Positions 1-8,931 of a DNA stretch of 64,000 bases are shown here, in pieces (positions within the stretch are counted from its first letter, which is position 1; each line of letters starts with the position of its first letter). Below the pieces are notes generated by a model that saw nothing but the letters and a program-made list of their open reading frames with translations, searched no databases and was not told where the DNA came from. The position numbers and the translations under genes were made by a program. Source of the DNA: CAZAMB01 sp964501365 (GTDB lineage: Bacteria > Planctomycetota > Phycisphaerae > UBA1845); the NCBI GenBank assembly GCA_964501365.1, contig CAZCST010000012.1:1-64000 (forward strand), written 5' to 3'.

Positions 1-357
1 AGGACAGTTGTCCCTCTGAATCGGGGCGTCCCAGCCAACTGGCAGGACAAACTTGGTGTTGTCGGTGATATTACCACCGTTGCTGATCACACTGGCCGTG
101 CCATCGAGATCCGCCTGATACACCTGAACCAGCGCGGAGCCACCGTCAAAGGGTGGATTGTTCCAGCCGAATACCTGCACTTCGACTGTGATCGTGTCGT
201 TTGGTGCAATGGCGAGTGAACTTGTGGGCGCGATGGGAACCCCATTTTTTGCGACCGCCTTTAGGGCCATCGTCGCCGCACCTTGCGCCTGAGTCGCCAG
301 CGCTGCGATACCAACCAGACACGTCAAACCAACCCTGCGTACAAAACTCGTATACAT
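1..357 (-). CDS. Secreted protein of unknown function, N-terminal part
   Basis: This frame is open from an ATG at 357 to the window edge, so only the first 119 residues are visible and the C-terminus lies outside. A GAAGGGGA ribosome-binding site sits a few bases before the ATG. The protein starts MYTSFVRRVGLTCLVGIAAL, a typical signal peptide with probable cleavage after AQG-A. What follows (residues about 30-119) is a beta-rich extracytoplasmic segment with hydrophobic-polar alternation (DTITVEVQVFGWNN) and no motif I recognise. Export is well supported; function is unknown. Confidence 0.72.
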   Translation of the reverse strand, partial: MYTSFVRRVGLTCLVGIAALATQAQGAATMALKAVAKNGVPIAPTSSLAIAPNDTITVEVQVFGWNNPPFDGGSALVQVYQADLDGTASVISNGGNITDNTKFVLPVGWDAPIQRDNCP

Positions 358-719
358 TTTGCTCGTCCCCTTCAAAGACAGCCCAAGCGAACTCCGGATG
401 GACCCCGGATACATCCAAGAATTATCCTAGTTTACCCGAATAACCAGCCTTACTCAATACCGAAAGCCTACGCAAACGATAAAACGCCGTGAACCCCGCC
501 CGTTATTGGCCCCAGCGGCCAATCCGACAATCATCGTAGGAATTGTCAAAGTACGAAAAACGAAGCTGACCCAACGGAATCTGAAACCAAAAGCCCCCCG
601 CTTCGATTTCAAATCCCCAAATTCATGGACCCGACGCCGTTTTCGCCGCGGTGTCCGGGAACGTCACCGCGTAATAAATCGTCAAGAAACAGCCATTATA
701 GGTCGAATTATCGAATTGG
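358..719. other. Intergenic stretch, no gene seen
   Basis: These 362 bases separate two minus-strand genes. The only long frame (plus strand, from 506) is Arg/Pro-rich, has no ribosome-binding site and runs antisense into the next gene, so I do not call it. I see no clear hairpin terminator or repeat. The region probably holds the promoter of the secreted protein at 1-357. Confidence 0.5.
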
Positions 720-1475
720 TCAACTGTAGAGTTTGCCGCGTTTTTCGGTGTCCGAAAGGCACTCCAGCGGGGCAAGCGGTGATTCGCAGGCCATTTCCAC
801 AAGCTTCCGAACGTCCTCAACATCATGCTGGATCATCATTTCCAGCATAAGCGACTCAAGCTGGCGCAGTCGGGTATTGGCCAGTCGGCGGCTGGCTTCG
901 AAATGAAAAGCTTCCTTGAGTCGCGCCGTCCAGAAGTGGTATTCCGTGCGGCGCTTCCATGCATCCAGGACGGCCTGTACACCCTTGCCGCCACAAATTC
1001 CACGGCGGATCGACATCCAAAGGAACCCCCAGCCAAATTCTTCTAAATTGTCGGCGTCCGCAAGGAGGTGACCCTCGATCAGGTCGGGTGATGGTGAATG
1101 TGCGCCTCGAAACAGGATGGTTTCGCTGGCCCGATGCAGGGACTGGGCGGGGATCACCGCGTGCAATGATTTTTCCATGAGTCGGACACTCTCGGCGAAT
1201 ATGCTTTCGGAGGGTGAGCCAAGGAGAATCTCGTGTCGTGCGATTTCGCCTCCCCGCCAGCGTGAGATCCACCCGACCTCATGAAAGAGTGAGGCCGCAA
1301 GCAGTGCCAAGGAGTCGGGCTCATGTGCCTGAGCTTCGGGGAGTCGTGAAAGGTAATGCGAGCTTTTGGTGACGCGAACGCTGTGCTCCCATAGGAAAAC
1401 GTCGTTGCCGCCTTCTTCAGCCGGAACAACGAGTTCTGCACGAGCCAGCTTCCAAACCGCTTCCGTTTCCCTCAT
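720..1475 (-). CDS. HD-superfamily-like protein
   Basis: 251 residues from an ATG at 1475; an in-frame GTG at 1520 is an alternative start. The pattern fits the HD hydrolase fold: an early His (LWEHSVRV), a central His-Glu in LLAASLFHEVGW where most HD proteins have His-Asp, and a later Asp in LLADADNLEEFG. These three sites match the metal-ligand order H...HD...D with Glu replacing Asp. The C-terminal 90 residues are helical. HD proteins are usually phosphohydrolases acting on nucleotides or cyclic nucleotides, but the substrate cannot be told and the HE substitution makes activity uncertain. It lies downstream of mqnA-mqnC on the same strand after a 180-base gap, so co-transcription is possible but not shown. 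Confidence 0.6.
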   Translation of the reverse strand: MRETEAVWKLARAELVVPAEEGGNDVFLWEHSVRVTKSSHYLSRLPEAQAHEPDSLALLAASLFHEVGWISRWRGGEIARHEILLGSPSESIFAESVRLMEKSLHAVIPAQSLHRASETILFRGAHSPSPDLIEGHLLADADNLEEFGWGFLWMSIRRGICGGKGVQAVLDAWKRRTEYHFWTARLKEAFHFEASRRLANTRLRQLESLMLEMMIQHDVEDVRKLVEMACESPLAPLECLSDTEKRGKLYS

Positions 1476-1653
1476 GTCGCCAATACAAAACGGCAACGCC
1501 GATCGCCGTTCCGCTCCCACCTGGCGTTGGACGACGCGATTTCATCCGGGCAACTCGAACCCTCGGAATGGAAATAGACCGAAGGTCGCGCTTCCTGCTC
1601 GGACTGGTTACAAATTGAACGGGGACATTGTACCAAGTCGGGTTGGAGAAACG

Positions 1654-2844
1654 CTACGGAAAAATCAAATTGTTGCCAGCTTGCCGCAAATCACTAACTG
1701 GCGCGTCGAGAAGTTGATAATGGAAATTTCGTTTTCGCGGGATCCACCCCGCCTGAGTGATGGCGTTGCGGATTTCTGCCTCGCTGAGTTGATAGGTCGT
1801 TCCGGCAGCCGACACCACATTTTCCTCCATCATCACGGAACCCATGTCGTTGGCGCCGAAAAAAAGTGCGAGTTGACCTATCTTTACACCCTGCGTCACC
1901 CAGCTCGATTGGATATTGGGAATGTTATCCAGGAAAATCCGCGACAGGGCGCTCATGCGCAGGTACTCACAGGCATCAGCCAGAACAAGGTGTTTTCCAT
2001 CGGGTGTTTGGTCGGCATCCGCGCCCAACGCAGGGACCTTGCCGAGCGGAGTGTCGCCAGGCTGAAACGTCCAGCAAATAAACGCGGTGAATCCGCCGGT
2101 TTCATCCTGCAAGTCTCGCACTAGTCGAAGGTGTTCCATGCGCTCCGGGATCGTCTCAATGTGTCCGAACATCATGGTGATGCTGGTTTTCATTCCGATC
2201 TGATGGGCTTCGCGCATGACGCGCAGATATTGCGCGGTGGTCGTTTTGCCGCGGGCGATCTTGTTGCGGACCCTGTCCGAGAGAATTTCCGCACCGCCGC
2301 CGGGAATCGAATCGAGACCGGCCTCCTGCAGGCGCTGGAGAATGTCCCGAACCGGCATGCCGAAGATTTCGTGGAACGCATGAATCTCGGGCGGGCTGAA
2401 CGCGTGAATATGAATGGTGGGATAATCCCGCTTGATAAACCGCATTAAGTCCAAGTACCAATCAAAAGGCAGCATCTCGGCGGGGACGAGCCCCCCCTGC
2501 ATGAGAATTTGCGTGCCCCCGATCGCCAGCAATTCCTCAATTTTTTGCCCGATCTGTGGAAACGTCAGGACGTATCCATCCGGCAGGTCGCGCCTTCCCG
2601 TATCCATGCCCGGCGGGTCAGCCTTGAAATTACAGAAGATGCACTTGGCCGTGCAGTAATTTGCATAGTTGATATTGCGGTCGACGACATACGTTCGATA
2701 CGGCTCCGGGTGCATCCGCAGGGTGACTTCGTGGGCACGCCGCCCCAGCTCATGAATCGAGCAATCGTGGTACAGGGCGAGGGCGTCGCGTTCGCTGAGC
2801 CGCGTAATGCTCCTGGCTGGAGGTGCAACGAGAGTCGCCGTCAT
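1654..2844 (-). CDS. mqnC: Cyclic dehypoxanthinyl futalosine synthase (radical SAM)
   Basis: 396 residues. The radical-SAM cluster motif C-x3-C-x2-C is seen in YCTAKCIFCNF (residues about 63-73), preceded by VVDRNINYANYC, which is characteristic of MqnC. The chain also has GGTQILMQGG and a GGGAEIL segment, and its length is normal for the family. MqnC cyclises dehypoxanthine futalosine in the cytoplasm, the third step of the futalosine route to menaquinone. Its ATG overlaps the stop of mqnA by four bases (ATGA), indicating translational coupling. MqnA and MqnC act at non-adjacent steps; mqnB, mqnD and the later genes are not in this window. Confidence 0.93.
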   Translation of the reverse strand: MTATLVAPPARSITRLSERDALALYHDCSIHELGRRAHEVTLRMHPEPYRTYVVDRNINYANYCTAKCIFCNFKADPPGMDTGRRDLPDGYVLTFPQIGQKIEELLAIGGTQILMQGGLVPAEMLPFDWYLDLMRFIKRDYPTIHIHAFSPPEIHAFHEIFGMPVRDILQRLQEAGLDSIPGGGAEILSDRVRNKIARGKTTTAQYLRVMREAHQIGMKTSITMMFGHIETIPERMEHLRLVRDLQDETGGFTAFICWTFQPGDTPLGKVPALGADADQTPDGKHLVLADACEYLRMSALSRIFLDNIPNIQSSWVTQGVKIGQLALFFGANDMGSVMMEENVVSAAGTTYQLSEAEIRNAITQAGWIPRKRNFHYQLLDAPVSDLRQAGNNLIFP

Positions 2845-3647
2845 GCAAACACCAATTCCTCGATCGGGTCGATCAGCCCATGCTTTCCAGCCAATTCAAA
2901 AAACTTTCCGATGGCCTGCCGCTGGCGTGGCCCCATTCGGAACTTGAGTCGCTTGGTCAAATAGCGCTTCGCCAGCGTGACGGGCCAGTTGAGTCCGGGG
3001 CCGAAATCCTCGGCGATGAGTTCGGCGGAAGCTTCACCACGATCGCGGGCCGCGGCAAGTTTGAGCGCCAGGTTGGCCACATCCAGGTCGCGCGGAGCAG
3101 CCCACACGGCGAAGACAAATGGGAGCGAAGTAAGGGATTTCCATGCGGAGCCAAGATCGGTCTCGATGTGGTAGTCGAGCAATGTATGATTCACGACCTT
3201 GTCGCCGATGAGCAGCACAGCCTCACAGTCGTCCACGCTTTCTGCTCCGGTGAACTTTACGATTTCCAATTTGCGATCATACAGTTCATGCCAGAGCAGC
3301 GTTGCCAGAACTACCGAAGTGTGCGAATCGCCGTCCACATGCAACCGCCGGATGGCCCCGGCCGGGACGCGGGAAAAAATCCGAACGGTGAGCGTTTCGC
3401 CGTCACACCCGATGCAGGCGTCGGAAACGATCTGCCATTTGCGACCATTCCGCACGAGATCAATGACCGGCAGGAGTGCCGCGTCCACTTCGCCGGCGTC
3501 CAGCAGCGGTGCCAGTCGGGAGGGCACATCGTGGACCATGCGAATGGCGGCGTCGCGATCCAGCCCGTCGATCAGTGGTTTGGCGTTCAGATAGCACACC
3601 ACCCCCAGCCGCCATGACTCCAACGTTCGCTTGACTGCCTTCACCAT
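2841..3647 (-). CDS. mqnA: Chorismate dehydratase
   Basis: 268 residues. MqnA removes water from chorismate to give 3-[(1-carboxyvinyl)oxy]benzoate, the first step of futalosine-dependent menaquinone synthesis. Family features are the N-terminal VVCYLNAKPLIDGL, the VPSRLAPLLDAGEVDAALLPV segment (a periplasmic-binding-protein-like fold) and IVSDACIGCDG. I start it at the ATG at 3647 because AGAGGAAA lies seven bases upstream and the protein then has the family's usual length; an upstream in-frame codon at 3752 would add 35 unrelated residues. It forms a two-gene operon with mqnC through a four-base overlap. Confidence 0.93.
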   Translation of the reverse strand: MVKAVKRTLESWRLGVVCYLNAKPLIDGLDRDAAIRMVHDVPSRLAPLLDAGEVDAALLPVIDLVRNGRKWQIVSDACIGCDGETLTVRIFSRVPAGAIRRLHVDGDSHTSVVLATLLWHELYDRKLEIVKFTGAESVDDCEAVLLIGDKVVNHTLLDYHIETDLGSAWKSLTSLPFVFAVWAAPRDLDVANLALKLAAARDRGEASAELIAEDFGPGLNWPVTLAKRYLTKRLKFRMGPRQRQAIGKFFELAGKHGLIDPIEELVFA

Positions 3648-3817
3648 GAATTTCCTCTCAGAAGCGGCATTATAGTAGACTCGCACGGGCAGGCACAGGT
3701 ATTGTACGCACCCGGTTGATTTCAAGTTTTTTGGAACGCAGGTGGTTTTCACCTCGCTCGCCCAGACGTAGTGGCGTTTGACAGGGTTGCGTCCTACATT
3801 TAATTTTTGCTGACTTG

Positions 3818-4396
3818 ATGCGCGTTCTCACCCACAACTGTTGCCTTCTTATTGCGGCCATATCGCTCACGGGGTGCGCGGTGGATTCGGCGCACATTCA
3901 AATCATCGAGCGTCCCAATACCGTCGAAACGCGAAAATATCAGGAAACTTTCGACGAGGCCTACTACGACATGAGCCCTTCTGGACGGCTTCGGCTGGCC
4001 TTTCGCAAGCATCAGCCCGCCAGTGATCAGGGCGACGAGCTGACCCAGACCATTGTGGTGGAAAGCGTCTGGCATCCCATTCCCGGCGTGACAACCGCGA
4101 GCCAGACGCAAATCAACGGAATGGTGACGTATGGCCTTAGCGGTCGAAAAATCGTCCAGAATCTCTCGGGGGCTGGTGCGGTTTTCTACTATGAGAATGA
4201 TGCCCATGATCGCCTCACAGGAACGCTTGCCCACGTCACGCTGGAATCGGCTACGTCCTCGCCGGAGGGGGGCTTGCTTCAGCGCGTTGAGCTGAGTGGG
4301 GATTTTTCCGCGCGCCGCGACCCAAGGCAGGCTCTTCGCCTGGCCAACGACGTCAAACGCGCCAATCAGCCTGCACTTGCCCGCAAGTCCAAATAG
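3818..4396 (+). CDS. Small lipoprotein of unknown function
   Basis: 192 residues from an ATG at 3818 (a TTG directly before it is possible but less likely). The N-terminus MRVLTHNCCLLIAAISLTGC carries a lipobox (LTGC, modified Cys at residue 20), so the mature protein should be lipid-anchored. The rest is polar, has no transmembrane segment, and contains a beta-rich middle (ESVWHPIPGVTTASQTQING, AVFYYENDA). I recognise no family. It is divergent from mqnA and convergent with the cardiolipin synthase gene. Confidence 0.7.
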   Translation: MRVLTHNCCLLIAAISLTGCAVDSAHIQIIERPNTVETRKYQETFDEAYYDMSPSGRLRLAFRKHQPASDQGDELTQTIVVESVWHPIPGVTTASQTQINGMVTYGLSGRKIVQNLSGAGAVFYYENDAHDRLTGTLAHVTLESATSSPEGGLLQRVELSGDFSARRDPRQALRLANDVKRANQPALARKSK

Positions 4397-4465
4397 GGCA
4401 ACAAACAGCCCGATACATCGCGCTTCCCTTTGGGTAATGGGCGAAGAAACGAGCCTCAAGTTTCC

Positions 4466-5908
4466 TTACAGATGTGGCGAGAGGAGCTTGAAGACGCCAT
4501 CACGCAGTCGGGCCAAGGTGGGACGGGCTTGAATCATCTCAAGCGTGACTTCGGGTGTTGAGGCGATACGTCCCTCCAGCCAGCGGTGCAGGTTTGACGC
4601 CAATTCGACATCATACGATTCAACATTGAACTCAAAATTCAACCGCAGACTGCGCGGATCCATGTTGGCCGAACCAAAAAGACACCATCGCTCGTCCACA
4701 ATCATCAACTTGGTGTGTACGAACGGAGGAGGGAAGCGGAATATTCGGATTCCCTTTTCCAGAAGTTCCTGAAGGTACGCGTCAGCCACCCACTTCAAGA
4801 ATCGTATGTCTACGAGGGAGGGCAGCCACAGCTTGACCTCGACCCCGCGAAGTGCCGCCATGGTCATGTTCATCACCAGTGCGGAGGTGGGAACGAAGTA
4901 GGGGGTTACGACGTGTATGGATTTCTGCGCGGAAGCGAATGCAGCGGCAAACATCCAATGGATGATTTCAAAATCCTCGTCAGGCCCGCTGGCGATTCCC
5001 CGACTCAGGGCTTTGCCGGCGGGGTGCAGCCTCGGGAAAAACTTCTCTCCGCTGAGAACTTCATCCGTGGCCAGTGCCCAGTCCTCGGAAAACGTATGCT
5101 GGATTTCGGCCACAACGGGGCCTGCGACTTCAAAATGAAGATCCTCGACGCGTCCTTGAAAGTTCTTGCGGGTTACCAGATGCCGCGCAGAAATGTTGAT
5201 TCCGCCGACAAACGCCGTCACCCCGTCAACGACCAGGATTTTCCGGTGGTTGCGGAGATTGAGCCGGATGCGGCCAAACGGAAGAGCGAGCGGCACAAAC
5301 GAGGCGACCTTCGCACCGGACTTCAGCAGCATGCGTCCGATGCGCGAGAAATTTCCCAGGGCCCCAATCCCGTCCAATAGCAAATGAACCTTGACGCCGC
5401 GCCGCGCTGCCTGCCCAAGGGCGCTGGCGAATTCCTTCCCGACCTCGTCGTAGTCAAAAATGTAGCTGGCCATCGTGACGCTGTGTCGTGCGCCCGCAAT
5501 GGCGGCCAGCATCCGAGGATATGCCTGCTCGCCATTGTGCAACGGCTGGATTTGGTTGCCATCCAGAAGCGGGAGTCTTGCGACTCGGTCCGCAACCGTC
5601 CGCAGCGGATGAAGGTGACCAACCAGCGGATGGTGAGCGGCCGGCGCGGACACCACGGCGGCGTCGTACACCTCAAAGGGCCGCCCGCGACGACCCAGCT
5701 TTCGGATGGCTTTTCGCTGTACCCGATTGATCCCCACAGCCCAGTACAACCACGCGCCCACCAGCGGAATCGTGGCGATCAAGAGCACCCAGACTGCTGC
5801 ACTTCGCGGATCGCGCTTGTTGCACACGGCATGGCCGGCGGCCACGGCGGCCACCACGAGCCATGTCGCTGCCAGTGCCCAACCCAGATATTGCCACAGC
5901 ATCTGCAT
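4466..5908 (-). CDS. cls: Cardiolipin synthase (phospholipase D family)
   Basis: 480 residues, the normal size for bacterial Cls. The two N-terminal membrane helices (residues about 5-27 and 37-58) are followed by two HKD catalytic motifs: NHRKILVVDG near residue 220 and HTKLMIVDE near residue 397. The tail GSANMDPRSLRLNFEFN is typical of the family. The enzyme condenses two phosphatidylglycerols, or a related donor pair, into cardiolipin at the inner membrane. The ATG at 5908 lies 48 bases from the tRNA-Arg gene on the same strand. A second envelope-lipid gene, pgpA, occurs at 29.5 kb. Confidence 0.92.
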   Translation of the reverse strand: MQMLWQYLGWALAATWLVVAAVAAGHAVCNKRDPRSAAVWVLLIATIPLVGAWLYWAVGINRVQRKAIRKLGRRGRPFEVYDAAVVSAPAAHHPLVGHLHPLRTVADRVARLPLLDGNQIQPLHNGEQAYPRMLAAIAGARHSVTMASYIFDYDEVGKEFASALGQAARRGVKVHLLLDGIGALGNFSRIGRMLLKSGAKVASFVPLALPFGRIRLNLRNHRKILVVDGVTAFVGGINISARHLVTRKNFQGRVEDLHFEVAGPVVAEIQHTFSEDWALATDEVLSGEKFFPRLHPAGKALSRGIASGPDEDFEIIHWMFAAAFASAQKSIHVVTPYFVPTSALVMNMTMAALRGVEVKLWLPSLVDIRFLKWVADAYLQELLEKGIRIFRFPPPFVHTKLMIVDERWCLFGSANMDPRSLRLNFEFNVESYDVELASNLHRWLEGRIASTPEVTLEMIQARPTLARLRDGVFKLLSPHL

Positions 5909-5956
5909 AAGAAATCCCGGGAATGTTGGGGTACGCGGATTTCGTGGAGCCGGCCA

Positions 5957-6030
5957 TGCGCCCGGCGGGATTCGAACCCACGACCCCCGGTTTAGGAAAC
6001 CGGTGCTCTATCCAACTGAGCTACGGGCGC
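5957..6030 (-). tRNA. tRNA-Arg, anticodon CCT
   Basis: A complete cloverleaf reads on the minus strand. The 7-bp acceptor stem GCGCCCG/CGGGCGC is perfectly paired. The D-arm contains GCTCAGTTGGATAGAGC. The anticodon stem CCGGT/ACCGG encloses the loop TTCCTAA, giving anticodon CCT. The T-loop is TTCGAAT. The discriminator is A, and CCA is not encoded (TGG follows), so the tail must be added enzymatically. Total length is 74 bases. Confidence 0.97.
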
Positions 6031-6173
6031 GTCGGACCCAGTATACCGCGGGGCAACTTTTCAGGCAGCGGAAGCCCCAAACGTCTTATTGTTGGCGGAT
6101 TTGCCCTCCACGGGGGCTTTGCGGAATAATGCCCGTCTTCTCAGGCGATGCCGAGGCCGTTTGGAGGATTCTG

Positions 6174-6425
6174 ATGACTGCGAAATCCGTTCTCGACCGG
6201 GAATTTTTGGAAATGCGATGCAGATTGATGGACCTGGCTGCGTCGCTTGATCGAATCGAGCGCGGAACCGACGCGGGCGCGGCCGCTGGCGATCCCCGAA
6301 TGGAACGATTGCGAAAGGGGGCCGCGATCTTGACCTCAGGAGGCTCTTGCCGGGCCGAGAAGATGCAAATGCTCTTCTCCGACGGCTACAAGCCGACCTG
6401 GCGAATTGAATTTGGACTGGCGTAG
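6174..6425 (+). CDS. Small conserved-looking protein, unknown function
   Basis: 83 residues, starting at an ATG with a strong GGAGGA site five bases upstream; the open frame continues further back through the tRNA region, but that part is not coding. The sequence is helical, with FLEMRCRLMDLAASLDRIER near the N-terminus and RAEKMQMLFSDGYKP near the C-terminus. I recall similar small proteins in planctomycete genomes but no assigned function. The next gene starts immediately after its stop codon, so the two are probably translated together. Confidence 0.72.
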   Translation: MTAKSVLDREFLEMRCRLMDLAASLDRIERGTDAGAAAGDPRMERLRKGAAILTSGGSCRAEKMQMLFSDGYKPTWRIEFGLA

Positions 6426-7040
6426 ATGCCGCGCGATCGGCGTCTTATGTTTCATTGGAATCGTATGGAACGAAAGAGCGTTCAAGCACTGACCTTGATT
6501 ATCGTCGCGACCTTGGCCGCCTGTGCGGGCTTCATCGCCGGCTCACGCGTCGGGATACGGGAACTCACCATCCTGAAGGCTCAAAACGCGACATTGTCCG
6601 CGGATGTAACCCGGGTGTCGGAAAGACTCAGCAAGATCGAAACAATAAGCGTAGATTTGATCGGGCAGCTTGAACATGCGCAAAGCGAGTTGGATCGTTT
6701 GCATGTGGCGACGGAACTGCCTGAGGCTGTTGTTGATTGTGATGAAAGATCGACGCCCTTGTTTCACTCGCAGATGACGTTTGATCTGAATTCTTTCGAG
6801 GCACAGCAGCGCATCGTTGAGCTGGAGTGTGAAGTTGCCTCGTTGAAGGAATTCGTGGGCAGCAAGACGGCTATGTCGCTTGACGGACAGCCGCCAAAGT
6901 CGTCGCCAGCATCGACCGAATTGGTCAAGGCCGTTGATTCGCCGGCAACGAAGGAAAAGTGTACCACCATTACACAAAAGGGTGTTCGCTGCTCGCGCCT
7001 CGCGCGATCCAATGGCAAATGCTGGCAGCATGGCGGCTGA
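6426..7040 (+). CDS. Membrane-anchored coiled-coil protein with C-terminal Cys/His motif
   Basis: 204 residues if the ATG directly after the preceding stop is used; ATGs at 6450 and 6465 are alternatives. One membrane helix (residues about 20-42, ALTLIIVATLAACAGFIAG) is followed by a coiled-coil-like region (50-95) and a polar linker. The C-terminal 26 residues read CTTITQKGVRCSRLA...GKCWQHGG, a C-x9-C-x10-C-x2-H arrangement. It resembles the short Cys/His domain found at the ends of many bacterial proteins (DUF5763-like in my recollection) and may bind zinc. Predicted topology puts this motif outside the cytoplasm, which is unusual for a zinc knuckle. Function is unknown. Confidence 0.65.
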   Translation: MPRDRRLMFHWNRMERKSVQALTLIIVATLAACAGFIAGSRVGIRELTILKAQNATLSADVTRVSERLSKIETISVDLIGQLEHAQSELDRLHVATELPEAVVDCDERSTPLFHSQMTFDLNSFEAQQRIVELECEVASLKEFVGSKTAMSLDGQPPKSSPASTELVKAVDSPATKEKCTTITQKGVRCSRLARSNGKCWQHGG

Positions 7041-7043
7041 TCA

Positions 7044-7841
7044 ATGGTGAGGGTCCCTGCTTTGTTGATTGATTCGCACGCGCATCTGACCTATCCCGAT
7101 TTTGCTGGGCGCGTGGACGGTGTACTGGAGAGGTGCGCGCAGGCCCGGATCGAGCGAGTTATTTCGATCGGGACATCGCTGGACGATGCACGGAGCGCCA
7201 TCACGCTGGCACGCATGTACCCGAGGCAGATTCATGCGGCCGCCGGATTTCATCCCCACCATACGGACAGCGTTTCGGAAGAGGATCTTGCCGCGATGAC
7301 GCGGCTTTGGCAGGAGCCGCAGGTGGTCGCGCTGGGGGAAATGGGGCTGGATTACCATTACGATTTTGCCGATCGGGCGAACCAGCGAAAGGCTTTTGCG
7401 GGGCAGTTGACGGCCGCGCAGCCGCTGGACAAGGCGATTATCATTCATGCGCGAGAGGCGTTCGAGGATGTAGCGGCCCTGCTGGTGGATTATGGGTTTC
7501 GGAATCGGCGGGTTGTATTCCACTGCTTTACCGGGACGGCGGACGAAGCTGCGGCGATCGCCGAGCGCGGATGGCGGATTTCGTTTACCGGGATTGTGAC
7601 CTTTCCGAAGTCCGATGCGTTGCAGAAGATCGTCCGTGAGTACCCGGCCGACAAGCTGATGGTGGAAACGGATTCGCCCTATCTGTCGCCGATACCAGTA
7701 CGGAGCAAGAAGCCCAACGAGCCTTCATACGTCGCCCACACGGCGCGCTTCCTGGCGGAACTTCGCGGGGTCGCCTATGATCGCCTTTGCGAAGAAACGT
7801 ACCGGAACACACTCGCTTTTTTCTCGCTTCCCGCTTCCTAA
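7044..7841 (+). CDS. tatD: TatD-family metal-dependent DNase
   Basis: 265 residues, normal for TatD. Metal-binding and catalytic signatures are all present: IDSHAHL near the start, GEMGLDYHYD (about residues 98-107), IIHAREAF, VFHCFTGT and VETDSPYLSP. The family comprises cytoplasmic TIM-barrel hydrolases with 3'-5' DNA exonuclease or deoxyribonuclease activity, linked to DNA repair and turnover. It begins three bases after the preceding gene, so it is probably in the same transcript. The start ATG at 7044 has only a weak ribosome-binding site, and a TTG about six codons later (by LLIDSHAHL) is possible. Confidence 0.9.
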   Translation: MVRVPALLIDSHAHLTYPDFAGRVDGVLERCAQARIERVISIGTSLDDARSAITLARMYPRQIHAAAGFHPHHTDSVSEEDLAAMTRLWQEPQVVALGEMGLDYHYDFADRANQRKAFAGQLTAAQPLDKAIIIHAREAFEDVAALLVDYGFRNRRVVFHCFTGTADEAAAIAERGWRISFTGIVTFPKSDALQKIVREYPADKLMVETDSPYLSPIPVRSKKPNEPSYVAHTARFLAELRGVAYDRLCEETYRNTLAFFSLPAS

Positions 7842-7983
7842 ATGTGCTTCATTACGGTAATTACCCGAAACTCGGCCATACCCTAACATTTTTCTAACTT
7901 TGTGCTTGCCGAAAGGTGAAAACGCCGATACATTAGTCCTACGAACCGGAGGCGGTTCCGTACGCAAACTTTTGGAATCTACG

Positions 7984-8889
7984 ATGTCATTGCTTGTAAC
8001 GGGTAGTATCGGGATCGACACAGTCAGCTCGCCCTATGGGCACGCGGAAGGCGTACTGGGCGGCTCGGCGGTGTACTTTTCGTTTGCCGCGTCGTTCTTT
8101 GTGCCGGTGCGGCTGGTTGGGGTGGTTGGTGGCGACTTTCCCGATCAGTATCGCAAGGTGCTGGAGAAGCGGCCTATCGACCTGGGCGGACTGGAAGTTC
8201 GACGGGGAAGCCAGACGTTTCGCTGGACAGGGCGATTTGAAGGAGCGATGAACGAGGCCGAAACGGTCGAGGTCGACCTCAACGTGCTGGCTGAGCGCGG
8301 CCCCAAGGTGCCCGAATCGTTCGCCGACAGCCAGTTCGTTTTTCTTGCCAATACCCACCCCACGTTGCAGCGCGAACTCCTCTCGCAGGTGAAGTCTCCG
8401 CGACTGGTGATTTGCGACACGATGAATCTCTGGATCACGACCGAGCGGGACTCGCTGTTGGAGACGCTGCGCGTTGTTGACGGGGTAATCGTCAACGACG
8501 CCGAGGCGCGCATGCTCACGGGGAAGATGAATCTGATTGAGGCCGGGGAAGAGATCATCAAGCTGGGTCCCCGATTCGTCATGATCAAGAAGGGTGAGCA
8601 CGGGGCGGTGCTGATTACGGCCGATCACGCAGCCGGCGTACCGGCGTATCCCGCGAAAATCGTACACGATCCCACAGGAGCCGGGGACACTTTTGCGGGC
8701 GGCGTACTCGGTCATCTGGCGTCGGAAGGGAAGACTGACGTTGCAACCCTGCGGCAGGCGCTGGTGCGGGGCACGGTGATGGCGTCGTTCACGATCGAGG
8801 ATTTCTCGCTACGGAGATTGGAGAGACTTCGCGGCATGGAAATTGAAGAGCGCGTGGACCAATATGTTCGGATGCTGCGATTTGATTGA
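7984..8889 (+). CDS. PfkB-family carbohydrate kinase
   Basis: 301 residues from the ATG at 7984, beginning MSLLVTGSIGIDTVSSPYGH; upstream in-frame codons would add 28 residues without family character. The ribokinase/PfkB fold is shown by the N-terminal GGSAVYFSFAAS, the middle NDAEARMLTG, and the C-terminal anion-hole and catalytic signature DPTGAGDTFAGG (catalytic Asp in GAGD). The family phosphorylates sugars, nucleosides or related alcohols with ATP. Nothing here fixes the substrate. It sits between tatD and thpR-recA on the same strand. Confidence 0.88.
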   Translation: MSLLVTGSIGIDTVSSPYGHAEGVLGGSAVYFSFAASFFVPVRLVGVVGGDFPDQYRKVLEKRPIDLGGLEVRRGSQTFRWTGRFEGAMNEAETVEVDLNVLAERGPKVPESFADSQFVFLANTHPTLQRELLSQVKSPRLVICDTMNLWITTERDSLLETLRVVDGVIVNDAEARMLTGKMNLIEAGEEIIKLGPRFVMIKKGEHGAVLITADHAAGVPAYPAKIVHDPTGAGDTFAGGVLGHLASEGKTDVATLRQALVRGTVMASFTIEDFSLRRLERLRGMEIEERVDQYVRMLRFD

Positions 8890-8931
8890 ACGAATAGATC
8901 AACCAGTAAAATTCAAAATTCAAAAACATTG

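Noticed and set aside
506..850. 114-residue plus-strand frame in the first intergenic region
   Set aside because: Arg/Pro-rich, no ribosome-binding site, and overlaps the HD-like gene antisense.
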